Assembly: GCA_964393825.1 (NCBI GenBank)
Contig: CAYMUY010000024.1
Coordinates: forward strand, 1-64,000
Source: PFJX01 sp964393825
Lineage (GTDB): Bacteria > Pseudomonadota > Gammaproteobacteria > Burkholderiales > Thiobacillaceae
Length of the DNA stretch: 64,000 nucleotides
Reading direction: 5' to 3'
The stretch's first letter is position 1, and each line of letters begins with the position of its first letter. Below, one piece after another: positions 28,790 through 41,013 of this stretch. The notes below the pieces were generated by a model. It saw only the letters and a program-made list of their open reading frames with translations, ran no database searches and was not told the DNA's origin. Made by a program: the position numbers and the translations under genes.

Positions 28790-30172
28790 TCAATTTCCTC
28801 CTTGCAATAAATGTCTGACACCTTCCTCGTCCCATCCGGTCTGACTGACCTTGAGCAACACCGAGCCTTCGTCCGGCAGGACCGTGACCGCCTCGACGCC
28901 GGCGAACACGGTCAGCCTGCTGGCCAGGCGCTGTGCCTCTCCCGGGGACAGGGCGCCAACGTGGAACATCTGGGTCTTCACGCGCGGCGGCGGCACCATG
29001 CTCGCGGCCAGCAACAGCCAGATGCCGACCAGCGCGGCACAGAATGAAAAAACGGCGCCGAATCCCTGGTGCTGCGCCAGCCAGCCGCCTGCCAGGCCGC
29101 CGAAGAACAGGCCGAGCGCCTGCGACGTATTGTAGACACCCATCGCGGTTCCCTTGGCCTCGGGCGGCGCGATCTTGGATACCAGGGAAGGCAGGCTGGC
29201 TTCGAGGATGTTGAATGCCACGAAATAAGCAAACAACGCGACGACCACCCCCCAGAACAGATGAATCGAGAACGCCAGGCCGATCTGCGCGACAAACATC
29301 AGCGCGATGGCGGCGACAAAGACCTTCTTCAGTTCGCCGCGCTTTTCACCGTAGATGATTGCCGGCACCAGCAGGATCAGCGAGGCCAGAAGCACCGGCA
29401 GGTAGACCTGCCAATGCCGCGCGGCTTCCAGCCCGCCCTCGACCAGCGCGAAGGGCACCACCATGAACATGGCCATCTGCGCGGCGTGCAGGCTGAAGAT
29501 GCCCCAGTTCAGACGCAGCAATTCGGCATTGCGCAGGACATCACCGAGACGCGCAGGGTTCGCTTCCGCATCCGAATGGAAAGCGGTCTTGCCCGGGTTC
29601 GGCGTGATGAACTTCACCACCATGATCGCCAGCAATGCCAGACCTCCGGTCATCGCGAACATGCCCGGGACGCCGATCCAATGGTAGAAGGCCGGACCGG
29701 CCGCAAGCGAGAAGGCGAATGCGAGTCCGATGGTGCTGCCGATCATGGCCATCGCCTGGGTCCGTTTCTCCTCGCGCGTCAGATCCGCCAGCAGCGCCAT
29801 TACCGCCGCCGAAATGGCGCCGGCACCTTGCAGCGCGCGCCCGATCAGCACACCCCAGAGATCGTCGGCCGAGGCCGCGACGAAGCTGCCCAGGGCGAAC
29901 AGGAGCAGTCCGGCGATGATCACCGGCTTGCGCCCAAAACGATCCGAAGCCATGCCGAAGGGAATCATCAGTATGGCCTGGGTCAGGCCATACATCCCCA
30001 GGGCAAGGCCGATCAGGGTGTGGTCGTCGCCACCGGGCAATGTTTTTGCGTAAAGCGCGAAAACCGGCAGGATCAGGAACATGCCCAGCATGCGCAGCCC
30101 GAAAATACCGGCCAGCGACACGGCGGCGCGGCGTTCGGTGGAGGTCATCGGATTGAGGTCGGATCGGGACAT
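28790..30172 (-). CDS. MFS transporter (YajR-like)
   Basis: A major-facilitator transporter of about 460 residues with 12 predicted membrane helices. The MFS motif A appears as GMASDRFGRKPVIIAG in the 2-3 loop. It resembles E. coli YajR: similar N-terminus (TSTERRAAVSLAGIFGLRMLGMF), GRALQGAGAISAAVMALLSDLTRE-like block, and a small C-terminal soluble domain of about 60 residues (RLTVFAGVEAVTVLPDEGS) matching the ferredoxin-like YAM domain. The substrate is unknown. The start is uncertain: MSRSDLNP at 30172 or MTSTERRA at 30148; an in-frame TTG at 30214 is unlikely. Confidence 0.87.
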   Translation of the reverse strand: MSRSDLNPMTSTERRAAVSLAGIFGLRMLGMFLILPVFALYAKTLPGGDDHTLIGLALGMYGLTQAILMIPFGMASDRFGRKPVIIAGLLLFALGSFVAASADDLWGVLIGRALQGAGAISAAVMALLADLTREEKRTQAMAMIGSTIGLAFAFSLAAGPAFYHWIGVPGMFAMTGGLALLAIMVVKFITPNPGKTAFHSDAEANPARLGDVLRNAELLRLNWGIFSLHAAQMAMFMVVPFALVEGGLEAARHWQVYLPVLLASLILLVPAIIYGEKRGELKKVFVAAIALMFVAQIGLAFSIHLFWGVVVALFAYFVAFNILEASLPSLVSKIAPPEAKGTAMGVYNTSQALGLFFGGLAGGWLAQHQGFGAVFSFCAALVGIWLLLAASMVPPPRVKTQMFHVGALSPGEAQRLASRLTVFAGVEAVTVLPDEGSVLLKVSQTGWDEEGVRHLLQGGN

Positions 30173-30373
30173 ACGGTCGAGTGGACTCGTGGCGAAAGAT
30201 GATGGCGGCGTCAAGCAAGCCGCAGCATTCTAGCCGCTTTCCGCGGACCTCCCGCGCCCGCCTCGACTCCGCCAAAGCCTTAAGACTGATGCCCGTGACA
30301 ATTCCCATGGAAGTTCCAAGGATATTCAGGTAATTTTTGGTCCGTCCGTGTTTGGCATCCCGTTGAGGACCGT

Positions 30374-31453
30374 ATGACTTCCACCTGGAATGGCATCGAG
30401 CGACGCACGCCTCAACCGCCTGGGGAAGAATCCGCGGAGTGGCTGGCGCACAGCATGCTGCGCACTTCTCCGGCTGGGATCGGCCTGAGCATCGAGCGGG
30501 TGATCCAGTCGGCCAATCCGGCCATGACCGCGCTCACCGGCTATGCCACCAATGAACTACTCGGACAGCCGACCCGGATGCTGTATCCGGATGAGGAGGA
30601 ATTCGCCCATGTCGGCCGTGAAAAATACACGCAGATCTCGCTGAATGGCAGCAGCGTGGTGGAAACCCGCTGGCAACGCAAAGACGGCAGGATCATCCAT
30701 ATCCAGTTGTTCTCGGTCCCGATCGACGCGTCCAACCTCTCGCGCGGCATCAGCTTCACCGCCCTCGACATCAGTGCGCGCAAGCACGCGGAACGACAAC
30801 AACGCGCGGAACAGGAAAAACAGCGGGAAGTGCTGGTACGCGAGGTCCATCACCGCATCAAGAACAATCTGCAGAGCGTCGCCGGCTTGCTGCGCCGAGA
30901 ATTGGGCAAGTTCCTGGAACTCGACCCGCATCTGGACAAGGCGATCATGCAGGTCCATGCCATTGCCGTGGTCCATGGCCTGCAAAGCTCGGACCCGGAT
31001 GAAGCGATCCGCCTTTGCGATACGGCCAGCCAGATCTGCAAGGTGGTCGGGGAGCAGACCCAGCGGGGAATCGAGTTCCACATCGAACACCAGCATGACG
31101 CGTTCCGCCCGGTTCAGATCAATCGCGATGAAGCCGTAGCCGTCGCCCTGATCCTGAACGAACTCATCCTCAACGCGGTCAAGCATTCGCCAATGGGCGC
31201 CCCGCCGCCGCGGGTCACCCTGCATGCCGATGGCCTCCATGCGGTCATCACCCTCCAGAATGCCATGGTGGCTGCCCATGACTTCGACCTGGAGAGCGGC
31301 GCGGGTCTCAGGACCGGCCTGAGCCTGGTGCGCGCCCTGCTGCCGGAGCGGGGGGCGCGGCTCGACTATGCGCGGGATGCCGGTGACCAGATCACCGTCC
31401 ACCTGCACCTGGATGAGCCGGTGGTGCAAGCCATTACACAGAAAGGAGGATGA
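30374..31453 (+). CDS. Soluble PAS-HisKA_2 sensor histidine kinase
   Basis: A 359-residue cytoplasmic sensor kinase with no membrane segment. A PAS domain occupies about residues 27-137 (SPAGIGLSIERVIQSANPAM), followed by a HisKA_2 dimerisation domain with phosphoacceptor EVHHRIKNNLQS (~157-168) and an HATPase with N-box LNELILNAVKHSP. The usual DxGxG box is replaced by LQNAM, so ATP binding may be atypical. Its stop lies within the ribosome binding site of the ANTAR regulator, so the two are co-transcribed. The pairing resembles EutW/EutV-type systems; the input is unknown. Confidence 0.88.
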   Translation: MTSTWNGIERRTPQPPGEESAEWLAHSMLRTSPAGIGLSIERVIQSANPAMTALTGYATNELLGQPTRMLYPDEEEFAHVGREKYTQISLNGSSVVETRWQRKDGRIIHIQLFSVPIDASNLSRGISFTALDISARKHAERQQRAEQEKQREVLVREVHHRIKNNLQSVAGLLRRELGKFLELDPHLDKAIMQVHAIAVVHGLQSSDPDEAIRLCDTASQICKVVGEQTQRGIEFHIEHQHDAFRPVQINRDEAVAVALILNELILNAVKHSPMGAPPPRVTLHADGLHAVITLQNAMVAAHDFDLESGAGLRTGLSLVRALLPERGARLDYARDAGDQITVHLHLDEPVVQAITQKGG

Positions 31454-31455
31454 AC

Positions 31456-32010
31456 ATGGCGAAGCTGTTGATCGCCGACGATGACCGCGTGGTGCTGTTC
31501 ACCCTGGCCGAGGGTCTGCGTGAGGCGGGTTTCGAGGTCATCGAGGCACGTGATGGCCATCGCGCCCTGGAACTGTGCAACAGCGTCCCCCCGCCCAACC
31601 TGGCCTTGCTCGACATCCGCATGCCGGGTCTCAACGGCCTGGAACTGGCGCGTCGCCTGCGCGCCGAGACGATGGTGCCATTCCTCTTCTTTACCGCCTA
31701 TGACGATGAAGACATGGTGCGCGAAGCGGTCAAGCTCGGCGCCCTCGGCTACCTGGTCAAACCGCTCGATGTGCCGCGGATCGTGCCCATGGTGCGCATG
31801 GCGCTGGCCCGCTCGCAGGAGCTCGACGGCCTGCGCGAGGCGCTCGCCAGCAACCGCCACATCGGCACGGCGGTCGGCATCGCCATGCGCGACTGGCGCC
31901 TCGACCAGACGACAGCGTTCGAGCGACTGAGGAAACATGCGCGTGATCGCTCGGCCCGATTATCCGATGTCGCGCGTGAAATCGTGGAAACCGGGATCTG
32001 TCCGGAATAG
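31456..32010 (+). CDS. Response regulator with ANTAR RNA-binding domain
   Basis: A 184-residue regulator joining a receiver domain to ANTAR. The receiver has IADDD (acid pocket), LLDIRMPG with phosphoacceptor Asp53, TAYDDED and the lysine in YLVKPLD. The ANTAR domain (about 128-178: GTAVGIAMRDWRLDQTTAFERL) in related proteins (AmiR, NasT, EutV) binds paired RNA hairpins to prevent termination. The start at 31456 is supported by AAAGGAGG with six-base spacing; an ATG at 31450 would abut it. The target transcripts are not known. I found no obvious double hairpin with a terminator in the window. Confidence 0.9.
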   Translation: MAKLLIADDDRVVLFTLAEGLREAGFEVIEARDGHRALELCNSVPPPNLALLDIRMPGLNGLELARRLRAETMVPFLFFTAYDDEDMVREAVKLGALGYLVKPLDVPRIVPMVRMALARSQELDGLREALASNRHIGTAVGIAMRDWRLDQTTAFERLRKHARDRSARLSDVAREIVETGICPE

Positions 32011-32199
32011 GAGGCCACGCCACGGCTGAAACTTCCGCTAGGTTGTCGATACAATCGCGGAAAAACAGATACACACGGGGGCCCAACAAATGTCCCGCTT
32101 GTTCTCAATGTCGGTCTCGGGCATGGCCTCGTCCATGCCCGGCCGAGCCAGGAGCGGAGATGTTCCCATCCCATCGCAGCGCGGTCGGCGCGATCGACC

Positions 32200-34509
32200 A
32201 TGTCTGACGACCAGCCACTTCATTTCGCCGCGCCCTGCGGCCTGGTGGGTACGCCAGCCTGCCCGCTCGAGAACCGGTCGCATGAAGCTGGCCTGTGGCG
32301 GGAAGACCTGCCGGCACGGCGTCAGGCGCCTGACGAAACCAGCGCACACCGGGTAGACACGAACCCGGCTTTGCGTTTGAGTGAATCCGGCTGCATTGAA
32401 ATCCTTCGCGCCGCGCCGGTGGCCATGCTGGTCATGGACAGGCATGGCCGCATCACCCAGGCGAATGCTCGCGCCGAAGCCATGTTCGGCTATGCCGCCG
32501 ACGGCATGTCCGGCCTGGTCATCGAAGACCTGATTCCACAGCGCATCCGCGACGCCCACCGGGAATACCGCTCGCAGCCCGCGGAGATCCCGCCAAAACA
32601 TCGCGTCATGGGCATGCCCGGCGGTGACTTCTTCGGACTGCGCACCGATGGAAGTGAGTTTCCCGTCGAAATCGGGCTCGGCACGGTCGAACTGCGTGGC
32701 GAACGCTTCACCGTGGTCAGCATCAACGAAATCACCGAACGCAAGCAGATCGAGGACAAGCTGCGCATCGCCGCCATCGCTTTCGAAACGCAGGCCGGCA
32801 TGATCGTCACCGATGCCAGCGGCATCATCGTGCGGGTCAACCAGGCTTTCACCCGCCTGACCGGTTATACCGCCGCCGAAGCCCTCGGCCACACGCCCGC
32901 CCTGCTTCGCTCCGGCCGCCACGATGCCGGTTTTTACCGGCGCATGTGGGACACCATCCGCGACAAGGGCTTCTGGCAGGGTGAAATGTGGAATCGACGC
33001 AAGAACGGCAAGATCTACGCCGAATGGTTGACCATTACCGCGGTCGCCAAGCCGGGGGGCGAGATCACGCATTACGTCGGCACCTTCTCGGACATCGTCG
33101 AGAACAGCGAGGCGGAAGCGGAAATCCATCGCCTGGCCTACTACGACGCGCTTACGCAACTGCCCAACCGCCGCCTGCTCCATGACCGCCTGGCGCAAGC
33201 ACTGGCGAGCAGCAGCCGCAATCGCCTGCATGGCGCCGTGCTGTTCCTGGATCTGGACAACTTCAAGACGCTGAACGACACCCGCGGCCACGCCACCGGC
33301 GACCAGTTGCTGATCGCAGTGGCCCGCCGCCTGCAAACTACGCTGCGCGAAGGCGACACCGTCTCGCGTCCGGATGACACGGTCTCCCGCCTGGGTGGCG
33401 ACGAATTCGTGCTGGTACTGGAAGACCTCAGCGAATCCGCTGAAGAAGCCGCCCATCAAGCCCGACAGGTGGGCGAAAAACTCCGCGAGGCTCTCGCTCT
33501 ACCCTACGACCTCGGAAACAGCGACTTCCACTGTACCGCCAGCTTCGGCGCCACCTTGTTCCACGGCCATGACGACAGCATCGATACGTTGTTGAAACAG
33601 GCCGACATGGCCCTGTACCAGGCGAAAAACGCCGGCCGCAACACCCTGCGGTTCTTCGACCCGGCGATGCAGGCTGCGCTGGACGAACGCAGCAGCCTCG
33701 AAGCCGAACTGCGCCGCGCCCTGAAGCGGCGCCAGCTGCACCTGCACTATCAGCCGCAGCTCGACAGCCAGCGCCGCATCATCGGCGCCGAGGCCCTGCT
33801 GCGCTGGGAGCACCCGGTACGCGGCCGTATCCCCCCCGATGTCTTCATCCCGCTGGCCGAGGAAACCGGCCTCATCCTGTCCATCGGCCAATGGGTGCTG
33901 GAAACTGCCTGCGCCCAGATCAAAGCCTGGTCCGACAGGGTATCCACCCGCGACTTGCGCCTGGCGGTCAATGTCAGCGCCCGTCAGTTCCGCCAACCCG
34001 GTTTCGTCGACGTGATGGAAAAGCTGCTGCGCGACCACGACATCGACCCCAATCGCCTCAAGATCGAACTCACGGAAAGCCTGGTGATCGACAACGTCGA
34101 CGAAAGCATCACCCGCATGCAGGCCTTGAAGGATCTCGGTGTCGGCTTCTCCATGGATGATTTCGGCACCGGCTACTCCTCGCTCTCCTATCTCAAGCGC
34201 CTGCCGCTGGACCAGCTCAAGATCGACCGTTCCTTCGTCCGCGACCTCGCCCACGACCCCAACGACGCCGCCATCGTCCAGACCATCATCACCATGGGCC
34301 GCACCCTCGGCCTGCAGGTCATCGCCGAGGGCGTGGAAAGCGAGGCGCAACTGGAGTTCCTCGCCGACCACGGCTGCCACGCCTACCAGGGCTTCCTGTT
34401 CAGCAAACCGGTTCCGATCGGGGAGTTCGACCAGATGGTCGCCGCGTGCCCCGCCATCGGAACATCACTTGCCATGCGCGCGGAGCCCCGCCCACCTGCT
34501 TCGACTTGA
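32200..34509 (+). CDS. PAS-PAS-GGDEF-EAL cyclic-di-GMP signalling protein
   Basis: A 769-residue cytoplasmic protein with two PAS sensor domains (about 64-180 and 190-305), a GGDEF diguanylate cyclase domain (about 310-490) and an EAL phosphodiesterase domain (about 505-755). GGDEF is intact at residues 399-403. The EAL domain keeps EALLRW (531-536), TESLVIDN, the metal and catalytic motif DDFGTGYSS, and EGVE. Both activities are therefore possible. The RxxD inhibitory motif before GGDEF occurs twice (REGD, RPDD) because of a 21-base duplication. It lies 189 bases after the ANTAR regulator; whether they share a promoter is unclear. Confidence 0.93.
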   Translation: MSDDQPLHFAAPCGLVGTPACPLENRSHEAGLWREDLPARRQAPDETSAHRVDTNPALRLSESGCIEILRAAPVAMLVMDRHGRITQANARAEAMFGYAADGMSGLVIEDLIPQRIRDAHREYRSQPAEIPPKHRVMGMPGGDFFGLRTDGSEFPVEIGLGTVELRGERFTVVSINEITERKQIEDKLRIAAIAFETQAGMIVTDASGIIVRVNQAFTRLTGYTAAEALGHTPALLRSGRHDAGFYRRMWDTIRDKGFWQGEMWNRRKNGKIYAEWLTITAVAKPGGEITHYVGTFSDIVENSEAEAEIHRLAYYDALTQLPNRRLLHDRLAQALASSSRNRLHGAVLFLDLDNFKTLNDTRGHATGDQLLIAVARRLQTTLREGDTVSRPDDTVSRLGGDEFVLVLEDLSESAEEAAHQARQVGEKLREALALPYDLGNSDFHCTASFGATLFHGHDDSIDTLLKQADMALYQAKNAGRNTLRFFDPAMQAALDERSSLEAELRRALKRRQLHLHYQPQLDSQRRIIGAEALLRWEHPVRGRIPPDVFIPLAEETGLILSIGQWVLETACAQIKAWSDRVSTRDLRLAVNVSARQFRQPGFVDVMEKLLRDHDIDPNRLKIELTESLVIDNVDESITRMQALKDLGVGFSMDDFGTGYSSLSYLKRLPLDQLKIDRSFVRDLAHDPNDAAIVQTIITMGRTLGLQVIAEGVESEAQLEFLADHGCHAYQGFLFSKPVPIGEFDQMVAACPAIGTSLAMRAEPRPPAST
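33355..33390 (+). repeat. 21-base tandem duplication inside the GGDEF domain
   Basis: gacaccgtctcgcgt (33355-33369) and gacacggtctcccgc (33376-33390) are related copies 21 bases apart and in frame. They produce DTVSR twice and add seven residues just before GGDEF, duplicating the RxxD I-site. Silent differences at third positions indicate it is not a recent slip. Confidence 0.75.
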
Positions 34510-34615
34510 TCCTCCTCACCGAAGACCTGGCGCCGCGATTGCGCGCGCACGGCATCGAGCGGGAAACGACCGCCTCCGACCACCGCCGGTGTGGATGGAA
34601 CTGGACGCCTAAGGC

Positions 34616-36142
<1,527 letters not shown>

Positions 36143-36425
36143 GGTGGTTCTCGATGGCGCCGGCCGGGGAGGATGACCGCTGGCGGGATGGATTGAGTGA
36201 AAGCGAAACCCATCACCCACGTTGGGGCAATCCGGAATACGGGCAGGCGGAGCGGGAAGATGCCGCGCGGCCGCGCAATCCGGCCGGGCAAACTGGAAGA
36301 GGTCCGGATTTTTTCATGCCGGGCGCGACATCACCAACCCTTTGCTGCCCTAAGTGGCCGATGCGCGGGAAGCAGGTTGCCGTGAAACAACCCGAGGCGG
36401 TGAAAACAGCCTGGATGCAGCCAAG
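36143..36425. other. Non-coding stretch between RAYT and SulP genes
   Basis: No gene or tRNA was recognised here. It presumably contains the SulP promoter on the minus strand. The right end runs into the first REP element of the RAYT locus. Confidence 0.5.
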
Positions 36426-36461
36426 GTAGGTCGGGTTAGCGGCCTCATCGCGTAACCCGAC
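36426..36461. repeat. REP element A, downstream of RAYT
   Basis: A 36-base palindromic element beginning gtaggtcgggttagcgg and ending cgtaacccgac. Its reverse complement matches element B (37054-37089) at 35 of 36 positions, so the RAYT gene sits between inverted copies. The palindrome folds through cgggtta / taacccg. Confidence 0.85.
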
Positions 36462-36482
36462 AAGCACAACGCCCAACCGGGT

Positions 36483-37019
36483 TCACTCCCCTCCAACCTC
36501 GCTCAACGCCATCCCCTCCCCACCCCAATCCGGCGCATAAACCCCCACCTCGACATAACGGTGAAAACTGGAATACGGCCACAACGCCGGCGCCGCCACA
36601 TGACCGTGCTTCACCGGGTTGAAATGGATGTACTCGACATGCCGCATGAAATCCGCCTCATCGCGGATCGCGTGCTCCCAATAGCGGTGCTGCCACAACC
36701 CCTGTTCCCCCCTTTTCGCCCGTGCTTGCCCGGGCGCCGCGCGAAACGCCGGGTCGCAATGCGCGGTGAACCAGGTCTTGATCAAGCGCCAGCGCGTCGC
36801 GAAATCGGCATCCTCCGGCGGCAGCGTCCAGATGCAATGCAGGTGATCCGGCATCACCACGATGGCATCGATCTCGAAGGGACGACGCTTGCGCACCGCG
36901 CGAAAGGCGGCACGCAGCACCTCGACCGCCGCGCCGGATGCGAACAACGGCCGGCGTTGTTCGGTGACCACGGTGAAGAAGAAACAGCCACCAGGGATGA
37001 AGGCGCGACGATAGCGCAT
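36483..37019 (-). CDS. REP-associated tyrosine transposase (RAYT)
   Basis: A 178-residue Y1 transposase-like domesticated HUH nuclease (RAYT, IS200/IS605-related). The HUH motif is MPDHLHCIWTLP (~56-67), and the catalytic tyrosine lies in HVEYIHFNPVKHG (~127-139) with the family tail LWPYSSFHRYV. RAYTs nick and move REP palindromes, and REP copies flank this gene closely on both sides and recur at 37.1-37.3 and 45.5-45.6 kb. The start MRYRRAF follows the usual 'MxYRR' opening. It appears intact, so the REPs here may still be mobile. Confidence 0.92.
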   Translation of the reverse strand: MRYRRAFIPGGCFFFTVVTEQRRPLFASGAAVEVLRAAFRAVRKRRPFEIDAIVVMPDHLHCIWTLPPEDADFATRWRLIKTWFTAHCDPAFRAAPGQARAKRGEQGLWQHRYWEHAIRDEADFMRHVEYIHFNPVKHGHVAAPALWPYSSFHRYVEVGVYAPDWGGEGMALSEVGGE

Positions 37020-37053
37020 GGGAGAGGTGTCGTCGGGTTGTGTTGGGCGTGTT

Positions 37054-37089
37054 GTCGGGTTACGCGATAAGGCCGCTAACCCGACCTAC
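37054..37089. repeat. REP element B, upstream of RAYT
   Basis: A 36-base REP, gtcgggttacgcgataagg ... ccgacctac. It is the inverted copy of element A with a single mismatch. It lies 34 bases upstream of the RAYT start codon, so it may overlap the promoter. Confidence 0.85.
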
Positions 37090-37107
37090 CGTGGGTAATT
37101 GCACCTT

Positions 37108-37266
37108 GTAGGTCGGGTTAGCGCAGCGTAACCCGACAACTACGCCGCGCCAATCCAACGATTCATCACCGCTTGTCGGGTTACGGCGCAAAACCCGCGC
37201 CTAAACCGTCCTACGATTTGTTCAGGCTTGCCCACCGTAGGTCGGGTTGGCGCGGCGTAACCCGAC
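37108..37266. repeat. REP cluster C, D, E between RAYT and uvrA
   Basis: Three more members alternate in orientation: C at 37108-37137 (gtaggtcgggttagcgcagc...), D at 37175-37213 (inverted, degenerate, gtcgggttacggcgc...) and E at 37237-37266 (gtaggtcgggttggcgcggc...). E ends ten bases before the uvrA stop codon. Alternating copies of this type form BIME-like structures, which may stabilise or end the uvrA transcript. Confidence 0.8.
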
Positions 37267-37275
37267 AATCGCAGC

Positions 37276-40116
<2,841 letters not shown>

Positions 40117-40206
40117 GATTGCAGCCGGTGAATCGAAACGGTTGAATATACGCGCCTGGGGCGGGATGGCTCAAACCGATCCGGTCGCGCCGGCTTGTTC
40201 TTGCGA

Positions 40207-40848
40207 TCAGAACGGCACGTCGTCGTCGTCGATCTCGGCAAAGTTGCCGGAACCGCCGCCGGCCGGCGTCGCGCCCGCCGGGGGGGCGTCGGCGCGAACC
40301 ACGGTTTCGCGCAGGTTGGTCACCATCTTTTCCAGGGCCTGGCCGCTGCGCGCGCCGGAGATGATCTCCGAGGGCGTGCTGCGGTCGCGCGGATCGAAGA
40401 ACTGGACGATCTTCATGCTGACGTAGGTCTTGCCCTCCCACTCGCGTTCCTCGCGCTGCAACAGCACGCCGATGGGCTTGTTCATCAGCGCCGGGAAGAT
40501 CTGCGCTTCGGTCGGCGCCCACATGCCGGTCGCCGCGTTCCATTCATCGACCATTTCCGGGGTGGAATCGATCGTCTTCACGTCCAGGCAGGTCATCAGG
40601 GCGGAGAGCAGACTGTAGGGATACTCGATCTTGTCGCCGTTGGCGCGGGCCACCCAGAGCGTCAGGTAGCGCGCCACCCGGCCGTCATCCGCCTCGAAAT
40701 TGAATTCGATGCCGCGGGTACCCGTCTTGGCGGTGCGCTCCTTGGCCAGGGTCAGGCGGCCGATGTAGGCGCCGGAGGTTTCGATGCGGCCGCCGAAGTT
40801 GGTTTCCGGTTGCACGGCAAGCTGGTCGTCGCGGGTATAGCTGGTCAT
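40207..40848 (-). CDS. Unknown protein with an SSB-like acidic C-terminal tip
   Basis: A 213-residue protein from 40848, with GGAGG seven bases upstream. I do not recognise its domain with certainty. The first 160 residues contain beta-rich stretches (GAYIGRLTLAKERTAKTG, GIEFNFEADDGRVARYLTLWVA) that could be an OB-type fold, as in some phage DNA-binding proteins. A Gly/Ala/Pro linker leads to the ending AEIDDDDVPF. This tip closely matches that of SSB (MDDDIPF here), which recruits replication and repair proteins. It precedes uvrA, the position often taken by ssb. A phage-derived ssDNA-binding protein is my best guess; the tip could also be a partner-binding mimic. Confidence 0.7.
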   Translation of the reverse strand: MTSYTRDDQLAVQPETNFGGRIETSGAYIGRLTLAKERTAKTGTRGIEFNFEADDGRVARYLTLWVARANGDKIEYPYSLLSALMTCLDVKTIDSTPEMVDEWNAATGMWAPTEAQIFPALMNKPIGVLLQREEREWEGKTYVSMKIVQFFDPRDRSTPSEIISGARSGQALEKMVTNLRETVVRADAPPAGATPAGGGSGNFAEIDDDDVPF

Positions 40849-41013
40849 GAGTTCGCCTCCTGATGGGTTGGATTGTCGTTCCCGCGCGAGTCGCGGTGGA
40901 ACGGCGGCAATATACGCGCGCGAGACCGCCTCGCTCAAACGCGGCATGCACGCCATGACGTCGGCGGCGGTGGCATGATGCGGTCATTGCTTCAACTTCC
41001 GGTTCGTCCCGCC

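Noticed and set aside
36426..37266. CRISPR array
   Set aside because: The repeats alternate in orientation, differ in length and lack regular spacers; they are REP/BIME elements beside a RAYT gene.
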